A DNA stretch of 64,000 nt from Hepsetus odoe (GCA_017165825.1 CM029368.1:25865336-25929335), one strand, 5' to 3'. Counted from the first letter of the stretch, positions 46,512-58,271 are shown. Program-made: numbers and translations. The notes: generated by a model not told the origin, from the sequence alone.

Positions 46512-47324
46512 AACGACATTCATCCTGTTTATATTAACTTTAAAAAGAACAAAGTGCAAAAAAAAAACATTAATAGTATTTCTAACTGTAATAATAAAGA
46601 TGTAATTTGTAATATGAGCTTTTGCAGATATTACATCTTTATATTTACATCATTTCTCCATATATTTTATATATTTTCCACATTTTCCCATCCCTAGTCT
46701 TCTACTTCCTCTGTTTTTCTATGATGTCTGTGTTTTTTATCCTTTCACAAAATACCATTTTACACATTTTCTGTGTGGCATGTCTTAAAGTATACTAAAG
46801 TATACATATATTACTTACATTTCTTAAACATTTTACAGATCCATTATAGTGTGTGTAATAGTGTGGTTTTTGTTTAGACTGATCTCTTTTATTTTAATAT
46901 TTCTCAGTGAACTGATTGTAGAGATGTTGAATCTCATCCTGTCAATAAGAGCCTTCGCTGCAGTAACACAAATAGAAATAATCCTTTTATTATTAATACA
47001 CTGAAACTGTGACCTCGTCTGCTTTTGTTAATGTTAATATTCGGCTTATAATAGACTGATGATGATAATAGTCAAATACTAGTTGAATACTACTAATAAT
47101 AGAATCAATATTGTTATTAATAGTGATAATAATATTAATAATAGTAATTCTGTTTAATAATAGTATTGGCACTACTATATTAATGTTATTATTAACAGTA
47201 AGAAGAAATTAATAATACTAATGCTTTTACTTTTAAATAATAATAACAACAGCAACAAAAACAATAATAATAATAACCTTCATTGGCCTCGTCAGGATCT
47301 CCATCAACAGTTGTCTCAGCCTGT

Positions 47325-47700
47325 TGTCGCCCAATTTGCGTCACGTGACTCCAACAAGCCCCTCCCTCCTCTCACTGGGATTGGCCGGGGCCTCTGTTAC
47401 ACGCCTTCCTCAGTCTAGAACGCCCCACCCTCGGAGCGCGAGACGACTTTCCAGAGCTGTGAGCAAGAACCAATGGTGGGGCCGGAGGGCGCGGCCTCAG
47501 CGTCGTGGAACGTGTGAGGGTGAGCCGCTGGCCAATTGTAGCGTAGATGGGCGTGGTCTGTCTGGAAAGAGGGCGGAGCAAACCAGGCAGGCTCGGCGTT
47601 GAGAACAGAGCCTCCGCGCTCAGACGAGAAACGGCGCAGGAGATGAAACAGAGGGGCTGAAGAGCAGCAGCACGGCTCCCTAACCTTTTTTAAAGGAAGC
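47325..47700 (+). promoter_or_regulatory. CpG-rich promoter with CACGTG and CCAAT boxes
   Basis: Sharp change from AT-rich DNA to CpG-dense sequence. It holds a perfect palindromic E-box GTCACGTGAC at 47340-47349 and CCAAT boxes near 47329, 47380 (inverted), 47469 and 47531. GGGCGTGGTC near 47549 and GGGCGGAG near 47571 are Sp/KLF-like. This combination is typical of a housekeeping-type, possibly bidirectional promoter. GTCACGTGAC is the CLEAR/USF-type site bound by bHLH-zip factors such as TFEB or USF. Possible donor GAGG|GTGAGC at 47519/47520. The strand is inferred only from the candidate exon at 48045. Confidence 0.6.
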
Positions 47701-48044
47701 GTTTTATCTACACACGTCCCTGCACCTCGTGCTGTCCCGTTAAAGGGATCAGACACACCCCTCTGTCCCTGTCTGGGGCAGAGCGATGTCCCTCAGGGGT
47801 CTCAGCACAAGTTCCCATCCCGTCTGACTGCAGCAGCCTGGGCTCCAGTCATTTCCACCATTGCCTGACAGTATGACAGAATGGTAATCTTGCCATCCCT
47901 TCTTGCTTTTTTCATTCCAGCATGATTTCCAGGGCTCTGTGGTGGTCTCTGTCAGGTTAGGTAGGTCCAGGAGTGACAAAGCACACTGGGAGTGAGGATC
48001 AAGCTGCCACTGTCACCGGATCAGCCTCCACCTGGACACCTGAG

Positions 48045-48071
48045 ATGGCCAACAGCAACGACTCAGCACAG
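48045..48071 (+). CDS. Candidate first coding exon (MANSNDSAQ)
   Basis: ATG with G at -3 and G at +4 in GAGATGG, then nine codons ending at a consensus donor CACAG|GTAAGAG (phase 0). It sits about 350 bp after the CpG-rich block, as first coding exons often do. I do not recognise the peptide. One in-phase acceptor at 49726 exists (see 49727-50056) but its exon lacks a good donor. It could equally be a chance ATG before a chance GTAAG. Confidence 0.3.
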
Positions 48072-49312
48072 GTAAGAGACTCCTGGAAAAATAAAGCCTC
48101 ACACACACATGAGTTTTGTCCCACCTGGCCCAATCAGGACACCCTCCAATGACAGGGCGACTGTGCCGGTCTCTTACAGTAGAGCAGAATTCATTGGGCT
48201 TGGCATTTTTAATTTGCTCCATAGCTTCCTCACCCACCTTGACTCAACATCCTGTTCTGGGGCAGTTACGCCGGTTTGCAGACTCTAAATAATGGCAGAC
48301 AGTTGAACCTCAGGTGAACCGGCACCTCGTTTATTTCATAAAACATCAATACAAGGAACTTGGTGGCAGAAGTTTTGAGTTCAGTTCCTAAGGGCTTTAA
48401 CAGCTTCTGTGACTACAGATACTGCAGCATTGCTGTGAGAATTTGATTGCATGAGAGCATGCATGAGGTCAGGCTGGAGGATGGTTCTGCATCATGAACT
48501 CATGCCAGGGATACTGGATGGAGATGTCTCTCTGGAGAACTCTGCAGCCCAGTGCTGGGGGAGTTTAAGCCTTTTTCTATTAAAATTTTCCTTTTTTACA
48601 TCCCACATCGAGCTATTTCCGGTTTTTATGTGACTCTGCTGCTATTTTTGCTCCAAATCTGGACCTTTTCTGCATCATTCTGCACAATGTATTACTCTGC
48701 ACTGGCACTGATGTCCATTCTTGTTGTAGTGTGTTGTTTGTGTCTCTTACAAAGTGGACCGTGGTCTGCACTCTGCACTAATTTTAAGTTGTGGTTGTCT
48801 TTTGTTGCCATCCGAGTATCTGGCTGAAATGACGTCAATAACCTACTCAACTATTTCAGCCGAGACATGGTGACTGTGCTGCTGCTTCCAATCAACATGC
48901 AGTTCTGTGGGTGTGGGTGCCTGCCTCACCTGTCTTGATACTTTTGGACATATAGTGGTTGCTGGGAAACTTTTTTTCTTGATGTTATTACAGGCTACTC
49001 CCCAAAATATTTATGCAAACTTGTTTATCTGCACCATGACCAAGGCTAACCTGATGCTCCAAATGAGCAGAGCAAGGTTTACCCAAGCGCTTCCCCTCCT
49101 GTGACAATTTTCAGAATTTTCTAATTGTTTCATAACAGCATAATTACATGCTTCCTCAACATCTTGAGTCTGTTACAGGGAGATTCAACAAAAGTTACTC
49201 AAAAGTTCACTCCATAAGATGTGAAGAAAGTCATTCAGAGAGAATAATTGTGAAATGGTTCATAGAAATATATTGTTCATTGAAAATCATTGTCCTATCC
49301 AATCGTGGTATA

Positions 49313-49566
49313 TGAAAGTGAAAGTGACAACCCTTGTCATTGCGAGGTCACGGCACAGCACACATGAACCACAACGAAATTGGACCTCTGCATTTAACCC
49401 ATACACACACGTGCAGCAGTGGGCAGCTATTGAAAGCGCCCGGGGAGCAGTGATGGGGACGGTACCTTGCTCAAGGGTACCTCAGGGCAACCCACTAGGG
49501 TGGGAATCGAACCCACAATCTTCCGATGCGGGGCCAACTCCCTAACCACTAGGCCACCGCTGCCCC
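49313..49566 (-). mobile_element. tRNA-derived SINE, family A, full length
   Basis: The cleanest copy: GAAAGTGAAAGTGAC tail, then TGTCATTGCGAGGTCACGGC, AAATTGGACCTCTGCATTTA, GGGGAGCAGTGATGGGGACG, CTTGCTCAAGGGTACCTCAG, inverted B box GGGAATCGAACCCACA and inverted A box CCTAACCACTAGGCCACC. The flanks share ATATG on both sides, a likely short target-site duplication. It is very close to the copy at 30366, so fairly young. Confidence 0.93.
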
Positions 49567-49726
49567 ATATGGCTTGATAGTAAGACAATAAATTGGAAAA
49601 CTAAGTTTTAATTGGGGGTTCCTTTGTCTTCCTATGCCCTGCAGGCTCCCCTTATTTATTAAACACATTTAAAGCCTTTTTAAATCTTACATACAATATT
49701 TCATTCATTCCATTTCATCTAACCAG

Positions 49727-50056
49727 AACTTTCAGAGGCGGACATCTGGGTCTGTTTGTACTATGGGCAATTTTGATTTTGAGCCTGTCTTGGAAGGAGC
49801 ATTTCACCCCAAACCCCAAACAAATCAGCATGAATTACCTTTAAATCTCAGAAATCTGTCCCAGTTTCATGATGTAGATTTCGGCGACATTGCTGACCTC
49901 CTGACTCCTCTCTACAGCCTCGCTGAGGTCACCCTAACCCTGTGCCGCACAGATGGAACGCCTCTCGAGGAACGCCTCCACTCTGCCTCGCCGGCGGGAA
50001 TGGTTAAATATTCACGACTGTGGCTTTCTGAGGCCGAGCCAGAAGCCTACACCTGA
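49727..50056 (+). other. Open stretch after in-phase acceptor, doubtful exon
   Basis: TTTCATCTAACCAG is a fair acceptor. From 49727 the frame stays open for 109 codons (NFQRRTSGSVCTMGNFDFEP...) to a TGA at 50054-50056. Joined in phase 0 to the candidate exon at 48045 it would give a 118-residue protein. I do not recognise it, and there is no clear donor or nearby poly(A) signal. Most likely chance. Confidence 0.15.
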
Positions 50057-50433
50057 CACTAAACAGGTCAGGCTCTGGAGGGCAGAAGTGCTGGAATGCA
50101 GAGGCCAATAGAAATGCTCCAAAATATATTTTCCAAAATAGAAATAGAAATGCTTCGCTGTAACTTTCATTAGAAGTAAAGGATGTTTTTGCCGCCCCGA
50201 TGCCGTTCAGTTCAGTGCCTTCTCTTCCTGGCTCGCATCAGATGCATTAGGCTCAGTGAACAAAATCAATTACCCCGCTCTGGCTGAAATAATCGTCTCA
50301 GTGTTTGCCATTAGTGGAGGCTAAACAAACCGCAGTGCCTCATTAAAGAGCGAGGCCAAAGCCCTCTCCCAGACACTGACTCCAAAAATTAAAGGAACAG
50401 TTCAGCAGAAGCCCAATTTACCCCCCCCCCCTT

Positions 50434-50920
50434 GCACTGGAAACAATTTGCACAGTAAACCATTTAAACTGTAAATGATTTGCTCTGTAAAAAGCAAAAA
50501 CCGTAAACAATTAGGACTGTAAACAGTTTACACCGTAAACAATTTGCATTGTAAACAGTTTAACTCTAAATGTTCTAGACTGTAAATAATTTGGACAGTA
50601 AACAATTTACACTGTAAAAAATGGGATTGCAAGCAGTTTAACTGTAAACAGCTTAGACCTTAAACGATTAGGACTGTAAACATTCTAGACTGTAAACAAT
50701 TAGCACTGTAAATAGTTTAGCTGTAAACATTTTGGACTGTAAATATTCTAGACTGTAAACAGTTTGCACTGTAAATAGTTTAGCTGTAAACATTTGAACT
50801 GTAAACATTCTAGACTGTAAAAAATTTGCACTAAAACAGTTTAACTGTAAACAGTCCAGATTGTAGACAATTTGGACTGTAAACATTTTGCATTTTAAAC
50901 AACAGTCGCTGTAAACAATA
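50434..50920. repeat. Degenerate 16-18-bp minisatellite rich in GTAAACA
   Basis: About 490 bp of a degenerate unit like ACTGTAAACARTTTGC. GTAAACA occurs about fifteen times and GTAAATA/GTAAATG several more, always in the same orientation. Spacing is mostly 15-18 bp, with occasional longer gaps. The minus strand translates as a repetitive FTVQ-containing frame, an artefact. Confidence 0.9.
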
Positions 50921-52271
50921 TTAAATACTTACAATAAAATGCAGTAGTGGGTCAATCCCAGCACCTGTTCTTTTTCAGGTCATAAGGAAATTTAGGGAAG
51001 AGAGATTCACATCTTATATAAGGGTTGGAGGTAGAAAAAGAACAAACCAGTGCTGATGGTGGAGGTACAGTATCCACGGGGTTCAACCCCACCCAAGTGA
51101 AGTGATCTTGAAGTGTTCTGGATCGTGGGACCTGACGGACGTGTGGGTAGTTCACCTCTAGCTGTACCTGAAAAATAAAAGCCTCTGAATCCGCTCTCAC
51201 AGCGATTGGTGTCAGTTGTTGCCATTTTTCCTCTTTAGCTGTAAAATGTGTGAATTCAGGTTTGAATTGCGTGTTTGTGTGATTTAATCGGCAGAAGAAT
51301 CACTGTAAAACACCTTACAGTCCAATAGTCTTTATTTACAGTTCTGGGATCTGTACATTACCGTAGCTGACAAGCAGTGAAGAGCATCTGCTCGAATTAT
51401 CACTAAATTATCACACAGTCAGACCTCATATCATCCCAGGTAGACTTGCTCATGTGGTGTCTGATTCTGATTCTTTCTGTGTTGTTTTCATTCATACTAT
51501 ATGGTTGTTTTCATTCATACTATCTAAATTTTTCCAAATTTTTCATTTAATGCTAATCACTGAATTGGTGCGTCTTCCCTACCGTTGTGTTCTGGATCAG
51601 GTGCAGCAGTTTCAGTAAAAATCCGGTGGCCTTATTGTGACTGTCAACACCGGCTGTTTACACTTTCATTTTCACCCTGGTGATGGGGGGGTGGTTTGGG
51701 GGATGAAGGTCATGAAAGCAGAATGGGCATTTCTGGACAGCTGGAGTGCAGAGCGGGACGATACAACATTAAATTCACAATGTGTTTATCGCCATAGTGA
51801 TTTCCTCAATACATATAAAAGAAGACTGCAATATGTAAATGCAAAATGATTGGCCGATTATTTACCATTAAAGACCCTGATTGGCTGAGGGCTTTTTAAA
51901 GGGCCCATATTCTCCATGTCCTCTGTTTCAGTTTTCATGATTGTGTGTTAAAGATAATTTAGTTTAGAATTTCACTATTTATTCTCATTTCCAGCCTCTC
52001 TTTATCCCTTAAATGAAAAATGCTATTTGAGTAACAATGCCTTTAAGACTGTTATATGAAAATGAGCTCTTTTCTGATTGGTTGTTCCATGCTGAATTCA
52101 AGTGGCAGCATGGGGCTGAAACGCTCCTTAAAAATGAAGCATAACTGAGTGGGATTGAAGTGGTGAATAGGTAGGATAAACGTGATGGATTTGTGACATC
52201 ACAAAAACTATCAGTTTTAATATATGGACGAGGAAGTGATTGTGCATTTTAAAGCTTTAATAAATAAAGAA

Positions 52272-52775
52272 AGGGTTGGAATGGGTGGAGAAGAGTGGCA
52301 GGGGTGATCTGGGACCAGCGAGAGTGAAAGGGAAGGTTTACAGGACAGAAGTGAGACCAGCTATGCTATATGCTTTGGAGACGGTGATGAAAAAACAGGC
52401 GGCGGTGATGAAAAAACAGGTGGTGGTGCTGGAGGTGTCGGAGTGAAAGATGCCTAAATTCGGGAAGGGCGAGGATGGACAGGATTAGAAATAAGGGACA
52501 GCTCAGGTTGGACATTTTGGAGACTGTTGTAGACTGTGTTGGTTTGGACGTGTCCAGAGGAGAGATGAGAAGTATATGAGGAGAAGGATGTTGAGGATGG
52601 AGCAGCCAGGGAAGAGGAGAAGAGGAAAGACAAAGAGGAGGTTTATGGATGTGCTGAGAGAGGACATACAGGGGGACAGAGTGAAGGAGGAAGATGCAGA
52701 GGACAGGAGGAAATGGAGATGGATGATCTGCTGTGGCAACCCCTAAACTCGACCAGCTGAAAGAAGAAGAAGAGG
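52272..52775 (+). mobile_element. Non-LTR retrotransposon 3' end (RT C-terminus)
   Basis: Sense copy of the LINE family also seen at 17941 and 18781, but longer (about 500 bp). It reads, with frameshifts and stops, through phrases typical of the post-RT region of fish LINEs: ...GWRRVAGVIWDQ..., ...LCYMLWRR..., ...FGRVQRRDEKYMRRR..., ...QPGKRRRGKTKRRFMDVL.... A short duplication (GTGATGAAAAAACAGGYGG) lies near 52390. Ends in a GAAGAAGAAG-type tail. 5'-truncated and dead. Confidence 0.75.
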
Positions 52776-54265
52776 AGGAAGCAGAAGAAGAGGAAGAGGG
52801 TTTCCCTAAACATACGGGAAACTACTGTGCTGAATTCATAGTTCACATTTGCATAAATCCACTTTTACACCCTAAAGCAGTTCAGCCCTGCCCGTTCTCA
52901 CTGAAGTCATATTGTGTGTTTCAAGCTGCTTCTTGAGTGAGTCACACTGATACAGGCCAGCAAATCAGAACAGGGGTCATTTACATATCAGCCTTAAAGG
53001 CACAGGATCAAAAACAGCCTGTTTAATGGAGGGGGGTTTCGAGAGCTTGGAGACTGGTTGGGGTCATTTTTAAAATAACAAATAAAACAAAAATGTGGAC
53101 CCAGGGGCGTTTCTTGGCGCAGGTCACTGAGGCTGGCCAGACCTGCCAGAATGGACACTGAGTGGACATTAGAGAACAGAATAATGGAGAAGTAATGGAG
53201 GGTATGGGGCCTTAAATGCTCTTTGAGAATGTAGAAGTCAATACGCTCTTTCTGAATGTAGTAACTCTTTCTAATGTGGATTCTTTTCTAACTATTTCCA
53301 GTTTTTCATGAGCAAATTCTGTCATCAGACTATTTATCAAACAGTAATCAATGAAAAGTGGAATATGTGAAGTATTTCACAGCGGCCTTTCTGTTCAAAT
53401 GCTTTAACATGGCCAGTGCCCCAAGAAGTCTTCAATATTTTTACTCCTTCTAACTGATCAGAGCCTTTCTTTGTGTTAAATCTTTAATCTTTTGGAATAC
53501 AATAACAATAATCCATATAATAATTGACTAATCGATCCTCCATCACTTCAAAATTAGTCAGTGATGCTGAATATCGGTTAATTTAGACGGTTAATAATCT
53601 GTTTCGTCCACGTGTCGTCAAACCCCAAACAAACCCATAACAAACGAAAGCATCGGTTTCATCATTAGTTCACTTTCATCGGGAGCAGAGCTCACACGGT
53701 GTGGATGTTCCTCCAACAGAGTGCAATTAATTCAATTAATCTCTCCAGTCACTATGGCAGATCCAGATCAGGAGCTCCACCACCAGCGTCAAATCCTCTG
53801 AAAGCTCAGAGATTGTCTGCCATCGCTTTAGATCGTTTAGCACCTCTATCCCCTCCACATATGAGTTGAGATTATTATTATTATAACGGTGTTGTTACCG
53901 CAAGGCGTCCGTTTCAAAGTGTGTTAAAGATCAAATTCAAGATTTTTCTTTTTCTGAAGGTGCTCGTTGGTGAGAGTGGACTTTATCAAAACAGCAGTAT
54001 CATAATTTATGTGTTTAATGTTTAGAGGACCGCCAGCACAGGCCTGTGTGAATCTCTGTAGCAACAAAAAAATAACTCCTTATATGGGAGCTCCATGTAG
54101 AGTTAGAATTCATTTTTACAATTTTTTACAATTTTAGGTTTCAGCAGTAATGGGGTTTTAAATGGCACCATGCAAAGATAACATTTACGAAAAAAACCTG
54201 CATTTAAAGTTATCAAAAAGTCAAATGTTTCTTAAATCAGTTTTGGCTAACCATCTTTAAAGTTA

Positions 54266-54520
54266 GCATTCACCACCGTTATTCTTCAGCACGGCTCAAC
54301 TCTCTTAGACCAGCTCCTTTCTTTATGTCGTCTTCAGGAACACTCCAGACTTCTTGAGGGACGTCCCAAAGCTGTTCTTTGGACGTTGGCTGCCTTTTGA
54401 TCTCTCTGTGGAGATGATCCCACACTGCTTCTGAAACTGCTCAGCTACAGGGACTGTACTGAAAATGAGAGACAAACACTTTGTCCTTCAGGAAGATCTG
54501 GAGAACTGTTCCTCAACAAA
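54266..54520 (+). mobile_element. Partial copy of the 40.7-kb MITE
   Basis: Shares CACCGTTATTCTTCAGCAC, TCTCTTAGACCAGCTCCTTT, GTGGAGATGATCCCACACTG and GCTTCTGAAACTGCTCAG with 40990-41220. Terminal inverted repeats were not found, so the copy is truncated or very decayed. Confidence 0.7.
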
Positions 54521-55552
54521 TAAAAAAACAAGCAAAATATGAAGAAATGACGTTTTGTACAGCACTACAGTATAGCAGTCGATACCTGAGAGCTGCTGTT
54601 GTTTCGCTGTATATTTTACACATGATAACGCTGTAAAGTCATGTTGTAGTTATGTGCAGATTCATCTTGGGTAGACAAATTCATTATAGAAGAAAAATAT
54701 TTCTTTTTTTAATGGGTTTTGCACTTTTAATCTTTCAGCCAGTGCCTGGTGTTCACGAGGAAGGCTTAAAAAACTCTTAATGCAGATTGAATATGCTGAT
54801 TATAGATGAGGAAATGGCAGAACCCCCCTCAAGGGACCAGAGCCCCCTTGTTGTGCTGGAGTGAAGATGTGCGGAGTGATTTATTCATAGCCAGTGCCAC
54901 TCATCCCGAGCTGATCCCCTCCCGGCACTGACGTGCTGATGAAGACTTAATGCGGCGGGGTGGGAGGGGGAAAAGGGTCTGATTGGGTTCAGATGGCCAC
55001 AGCAGCTGTGTTGATGGGCTTAACCTGTACACTCATAGCCTGGTGGGCATCCTGTGCTTATCCACTGTCTGCAGACTGGTATGTGTGGTATTTTGGTGTT
55101 TGTCAGAGTTGGAAGGTTAGTCATGGACTTGCCTTATGGAGATTTCCTCTGCGTTGGAGTCATTGGAGGATATTTGATTGACCCCACCTAAAATGACTGC
55201 TCCTCTTTATTTGCTGTAGCTCCTTCCCTACAGCACAGCATTAAAATTCAAGGTTTGGCCCACCCACGAATATGTAGCGCCCATCCTAAACAGCGGCCTG
55301 GGACCTTTACTGATTCAAGAGTCTGTTTAAGGCTAATTGTGAAGTTATTATTATTGTAAAATGATTCAATATCTACACAAAAACAAAGCAAGGTACTGAG
55401 TGAGGCTTAAAAGTGGACAAAATCTGTAAATATCAGTAGTGAACCCAACTACTAACTATTTAATTCAGTGCAATTTCTGACCAAAGCTCTGCCCAGTCAT
55501 TACGGTTGTAGTCACTACCTGGCCACTTTATCAGAAACCCCTCTCCTCATAA

Positions 55553-55726
55553 AGAAGTGAAAGTGACTATTTGTCATGGTAAAGCCATGGCACTCAGTGG
55601 ACCACAACAAAGCAAGCATCCCGGGGAGCAGAGATGGGGACCTTGCTTACCTCTGGGCAACCTACCGGTCTGGGACTCAAACCCATTATGGGGTCTTGTC
55701 CCTAAACACTAGGCCACCAGTGCACC
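55553..55726 (-). mobile_element. tRNA-derived SINE, family A, internally deleted
   Basis: GAAGTGAAAGTGACTATTTG tail, CCCGGGGAGCAGAGATGGGG core, TCTGGGACTCAAACCCATTA (B-box region, inverted) and CCTAAACACTAGGCCACCAG (A box, inverted). Compared with full-length copies, part of the middle is missing. Confidence 0.85.
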
Positions 55727-55762
55727 ATTCTGGTGCATAGTCAGAGGACTTAGCTCATCTGT

Positions 55763-55915
55763 GCCCTGTACCTTTGGTCAAGGTACCGTCCTCATCACTG
55801 CTCCCCAGGTGTCTGATATGGCTGCTGTGTTTATGGGTAAAATGCAGCATTTTGTTCACGGTGTCTGTGTGTTCACAATGACAAACAGTCACTTTCACAT
55901 CACTTTCACTTCACT
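55763..55915 (+). mobile_element. tRNA-derived SINE, family A, 5'-truncated
   Basis: Sense copy only 36 bp from the reverse copy at 55553-55726: TTGGTCAAGGTACCGTCCTC, ATCACTGCTCCCCAGG, a GGGTAAAATGCAG segment and the tail AGTCACTTTCACATCACTTT. The pair forms a long imperfect inverted repeat. Confidence 0.85.
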
Positions 55916-57540
55916 CCTCAACACACACTCACATATGTCACACAACAGTTAAGCTTAGGCTGAGTTAATGTAAAGAAATGCCCCTGGCTGCTGTTACAAG
56001 CTGCATTAACCCCCCCTTTGCATCACCTGTTTGAGAAAAGGAGCATAAACATTAGATCAATAGATGAATCATGTTTGATATAAGCATAATGTGTTGACAT
56101 CCAGTTCGCTGCTTGTTACTATGCAGTTTATTCCGTTACTATGCAGCACTTTTACCAAAATGTCCACATGAATTATATCCTCTGCAAGGTCCAAAGAAAA
56201 TAAAGACGATTTTAAAGCCTGCTTAAGGTTCAGTTGTGCACAATTACATTCACATAACACTGTTTCTGCCTCCCAGAATGGTCCGGCACAATGACTGGGA
56301 TGAAAATGAGAGCCAAAAATTTTGTGTGGAGTAATGTTCATATTTTAAAAATGCAAGATTTGAAAAATAATTGCATTTCTTACTGATAAAAGTCATTCTT
56401 TTGCTCTTTGTACTTTATAATGACTTGCTGCTAAAGTTAGAAATTGACATAGTAATAATACATGTTGTCTTCTGTGTAGCAGCAGGGTCCTGGAGGAAGA
56501 TGGTATCGTTTCCCTGTGTGCTGAGTATTTGGGCGAAATGACAATAAAACCTACTTGGTGCTCTTTGGACGCTCAAACTTTTGCACAGCTCATGTATGTT
56601 TTTTTGCAGCATTTTTTATCCAACACGCTTGCATGTAATCACTTCCACTGTTAGCTAATCTAAAAAAATAATAAATGAGACGTATTGTGAATTGTGACTT
56701 TAAGGATCCCAACGTCTACTTTTCATCTTCAGTCTCGTCACGCGTCTGAGATCCACTCTCACCAAACCACAAATATCCGTCCATAATGGCCCTCACTCTC
56801 TTCTCTCTCCCTTTTATCTTTCATATCGACCTCTGCTTCTCTCTCTCTCTCCCTTCCTTTCACTTTCTCCCTTGGACATGCTTCTTTTTTTTACATGCAC
56901 ATGGTATAGTGTGGAGGAAGAGGTCAGAGTGCTTGTGTTTGACAACCCTATCTCGCTCTCCGTCCCTCTCTTCCCACCCTCTGCCCTTCTGTCTCCTTCT
57001 CAAAGCTCATTCATTTTTTATCGCTCCATTGCCTCTCTCTCACTCCCTCTCTCTCAGAGATGCGTAAGAAGCCTCTCATTACCCATGTTCTCAATTCCCC
57101 TGTCTTGCTATCTTTGCTTTTTACTAAATGACTTATTATTGATCTGCTGGCATGTGGAACATGTGGAGATACTTGCTGCGTCAGTTCGTCTCCACCCTAG
57201 CCTGAACTGGATGCATGCAGGTCCGGGCAGGCGAGCACCTGTTGTCGGGGAGACGTTACACTTCAGTCTTCTCCACTTCAACACTTGCAGCTGTCCTCAC
57301 TGGGAGAGACTAATCCGATTAGCAGGACACGCGATGCTGCCGTGTCTTTGCCCCCTGTTATTGCTACAGCACAAGCCCCGGCACCGGGAGACTCCCCACC
57401 CCCACCCCCACCTGGATCAGATTAGACCACAGTGTCTGGACCCCCTCCTTTAGTCTAACATGACTAGTTTTTTGACGATTATATTTAAACCACTACTACT
57501 ACTGTCGCTCACTCATTTTCTGAGCCACTTGTTCTGATTG

Positions 57541-57718
57541 GGGTGGTGGTGGTCTAGTGGTAAGATACTTGGGTTTTAATTCCACCTCCAGCACTACCAC
57601 CATAGTGTTCCTGAGCAAGAAACCCTTAACCGCAAGTTGCTCCAGCCGGGACTGTCCTTGTAATTAGGAATTGGAAGTCACTTTGGATAAGAGTGTCTGC
57701 TTAATGCTGTAAATGATT
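57541..57718 (+). mobile_element. tRNA-derived SINE, second family
   Basis: A tRNA-like head (GGTGGTCTAGTGGTAAGATA, A box; GGGTTTTAATTCCACC, decayed B box). Then CTGAGCAAGAAACCCTTAAC, and the 3' phrase AAGTCACTTTGGATAAGAGT plus GTCTGCTTAATGCTGTAAATG. That 3' phrase is shared by many fish SINEs (HE1/V-SINE-like 3' ends). Distinct from family A, which ends in TCACTT repeats. Confidence 0.8.
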
Positions 57719-57905
57719 AGGGTCGCGGGCTGGTGAGCGAAGGACGAGGACAACCTGGACAGGTCGTCAGTCCATCACAGGGCAGACACACACCTAGGGG
57801 GCAATTTTGCATCTCCAGCCCACCTGCATGTCTTTGGAAGGTGGAAACCGGAGCTCACGCAGGAAACCCCCACAGACACGTAGAGAACATGTCTACTATA
57901 CACAT
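57719..57905 (-). repeat. Retroposon end, reverse copy
   Basis: GGGTCGCGGGCTGGTGAG, GGACAGGTCGTCAGTCCATC, ACAGGGCAGACACACACC, GGGGCAATTTTGCATCTCCA and CCTGCATGTCTTTGGAAGG follow the reverse of the 1010-1217 order. It begins directly after the SINE at 57541-57718. Confidence 0.7.
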
Positions 57906-58059
57906 TGCTACCCACTGTGCCACCATACGCTACTGCTACTAGTTATAAGTTCCCTTCACAAAGCACCTTAAACCCCTCAAACTCTATTTTCTCTGTGTGA
58001 GAGCGTCGTCTCTCTGGCCGTCCTGGCCTGCTGAAGGCTGCTGCCTTACATGGAATAAC

Positions 58060-58264
58060 AAGTGAAAGTGACTATCTGTCACTATGAAATGTGGCACACA
58101 GTGATACACAATGCTTTTAACCCACACACACTGTGTAGCGGGGGGCAGCCATATACAGCCCCTGGGGAGCAGTGATAGGGAAGATACCTTGCTTAAGGGT
58201 ATCCATGGCAACCTACTTGTCTGGGATTGGAACCCACGACCTTCTGATTCTGGGACCACCGCTG
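58060..58264 (-). mobile_element. tRNA-derived SINE, family A
   Basis: AAGTGAAAGTGACTATCTGT tail, GGGGGGCAGCCATATACAGC, GGGGAGCAGTGATAGGGAAG, TGCTTAAGGGTATCCATGGC, inverted B box (GATTGGAACCCACGACC) and a shortened head ending GGGACCACCGCTGTT. Confidence 0.85.
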
Positions 58265-58271
58265 TTCCCTC

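Larger units (their letters stand above)
41367..47280. other. Intergenic, repeats but no gene recognised
   Basis: Between the end of the PRR36-like gene and the second CpG-rich block. Holds microsatellites, a SINE remnant and a hAT-like end, listed separately. Large parts (43.7-45.3, 45.5-46.2, 46.5-47.2 kb) are AT-rich without visible function. The 77-codon open frame at 41771-42004 and the 63-codon one at 42600-42791 show no domain or splice support. Confidence 0.5.

Noticed and set aside
49313..49566. Functional tRNA gene from A and B boxes
   Set aside because: No cloverleaf or anticodon stem can be drawn through to a proper acceptor stem. The boxes belong to a dispersed SINE with a non-tRNA body and hexamer tail; the other family-A copies are the same.
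50668..50886. Minus-strand FTVQ...YNL repeat protein
   Set aside because: Translation of the GTAAACA minisatellite. No start context or conserved pattern beyond the DNA repeat.
56872..57453. 193-codon frame in a CT-rich region
   Set aside because: The first half is low-complexity Leu/Ser from CT-rich DNA and the rest has no recognisable feature.
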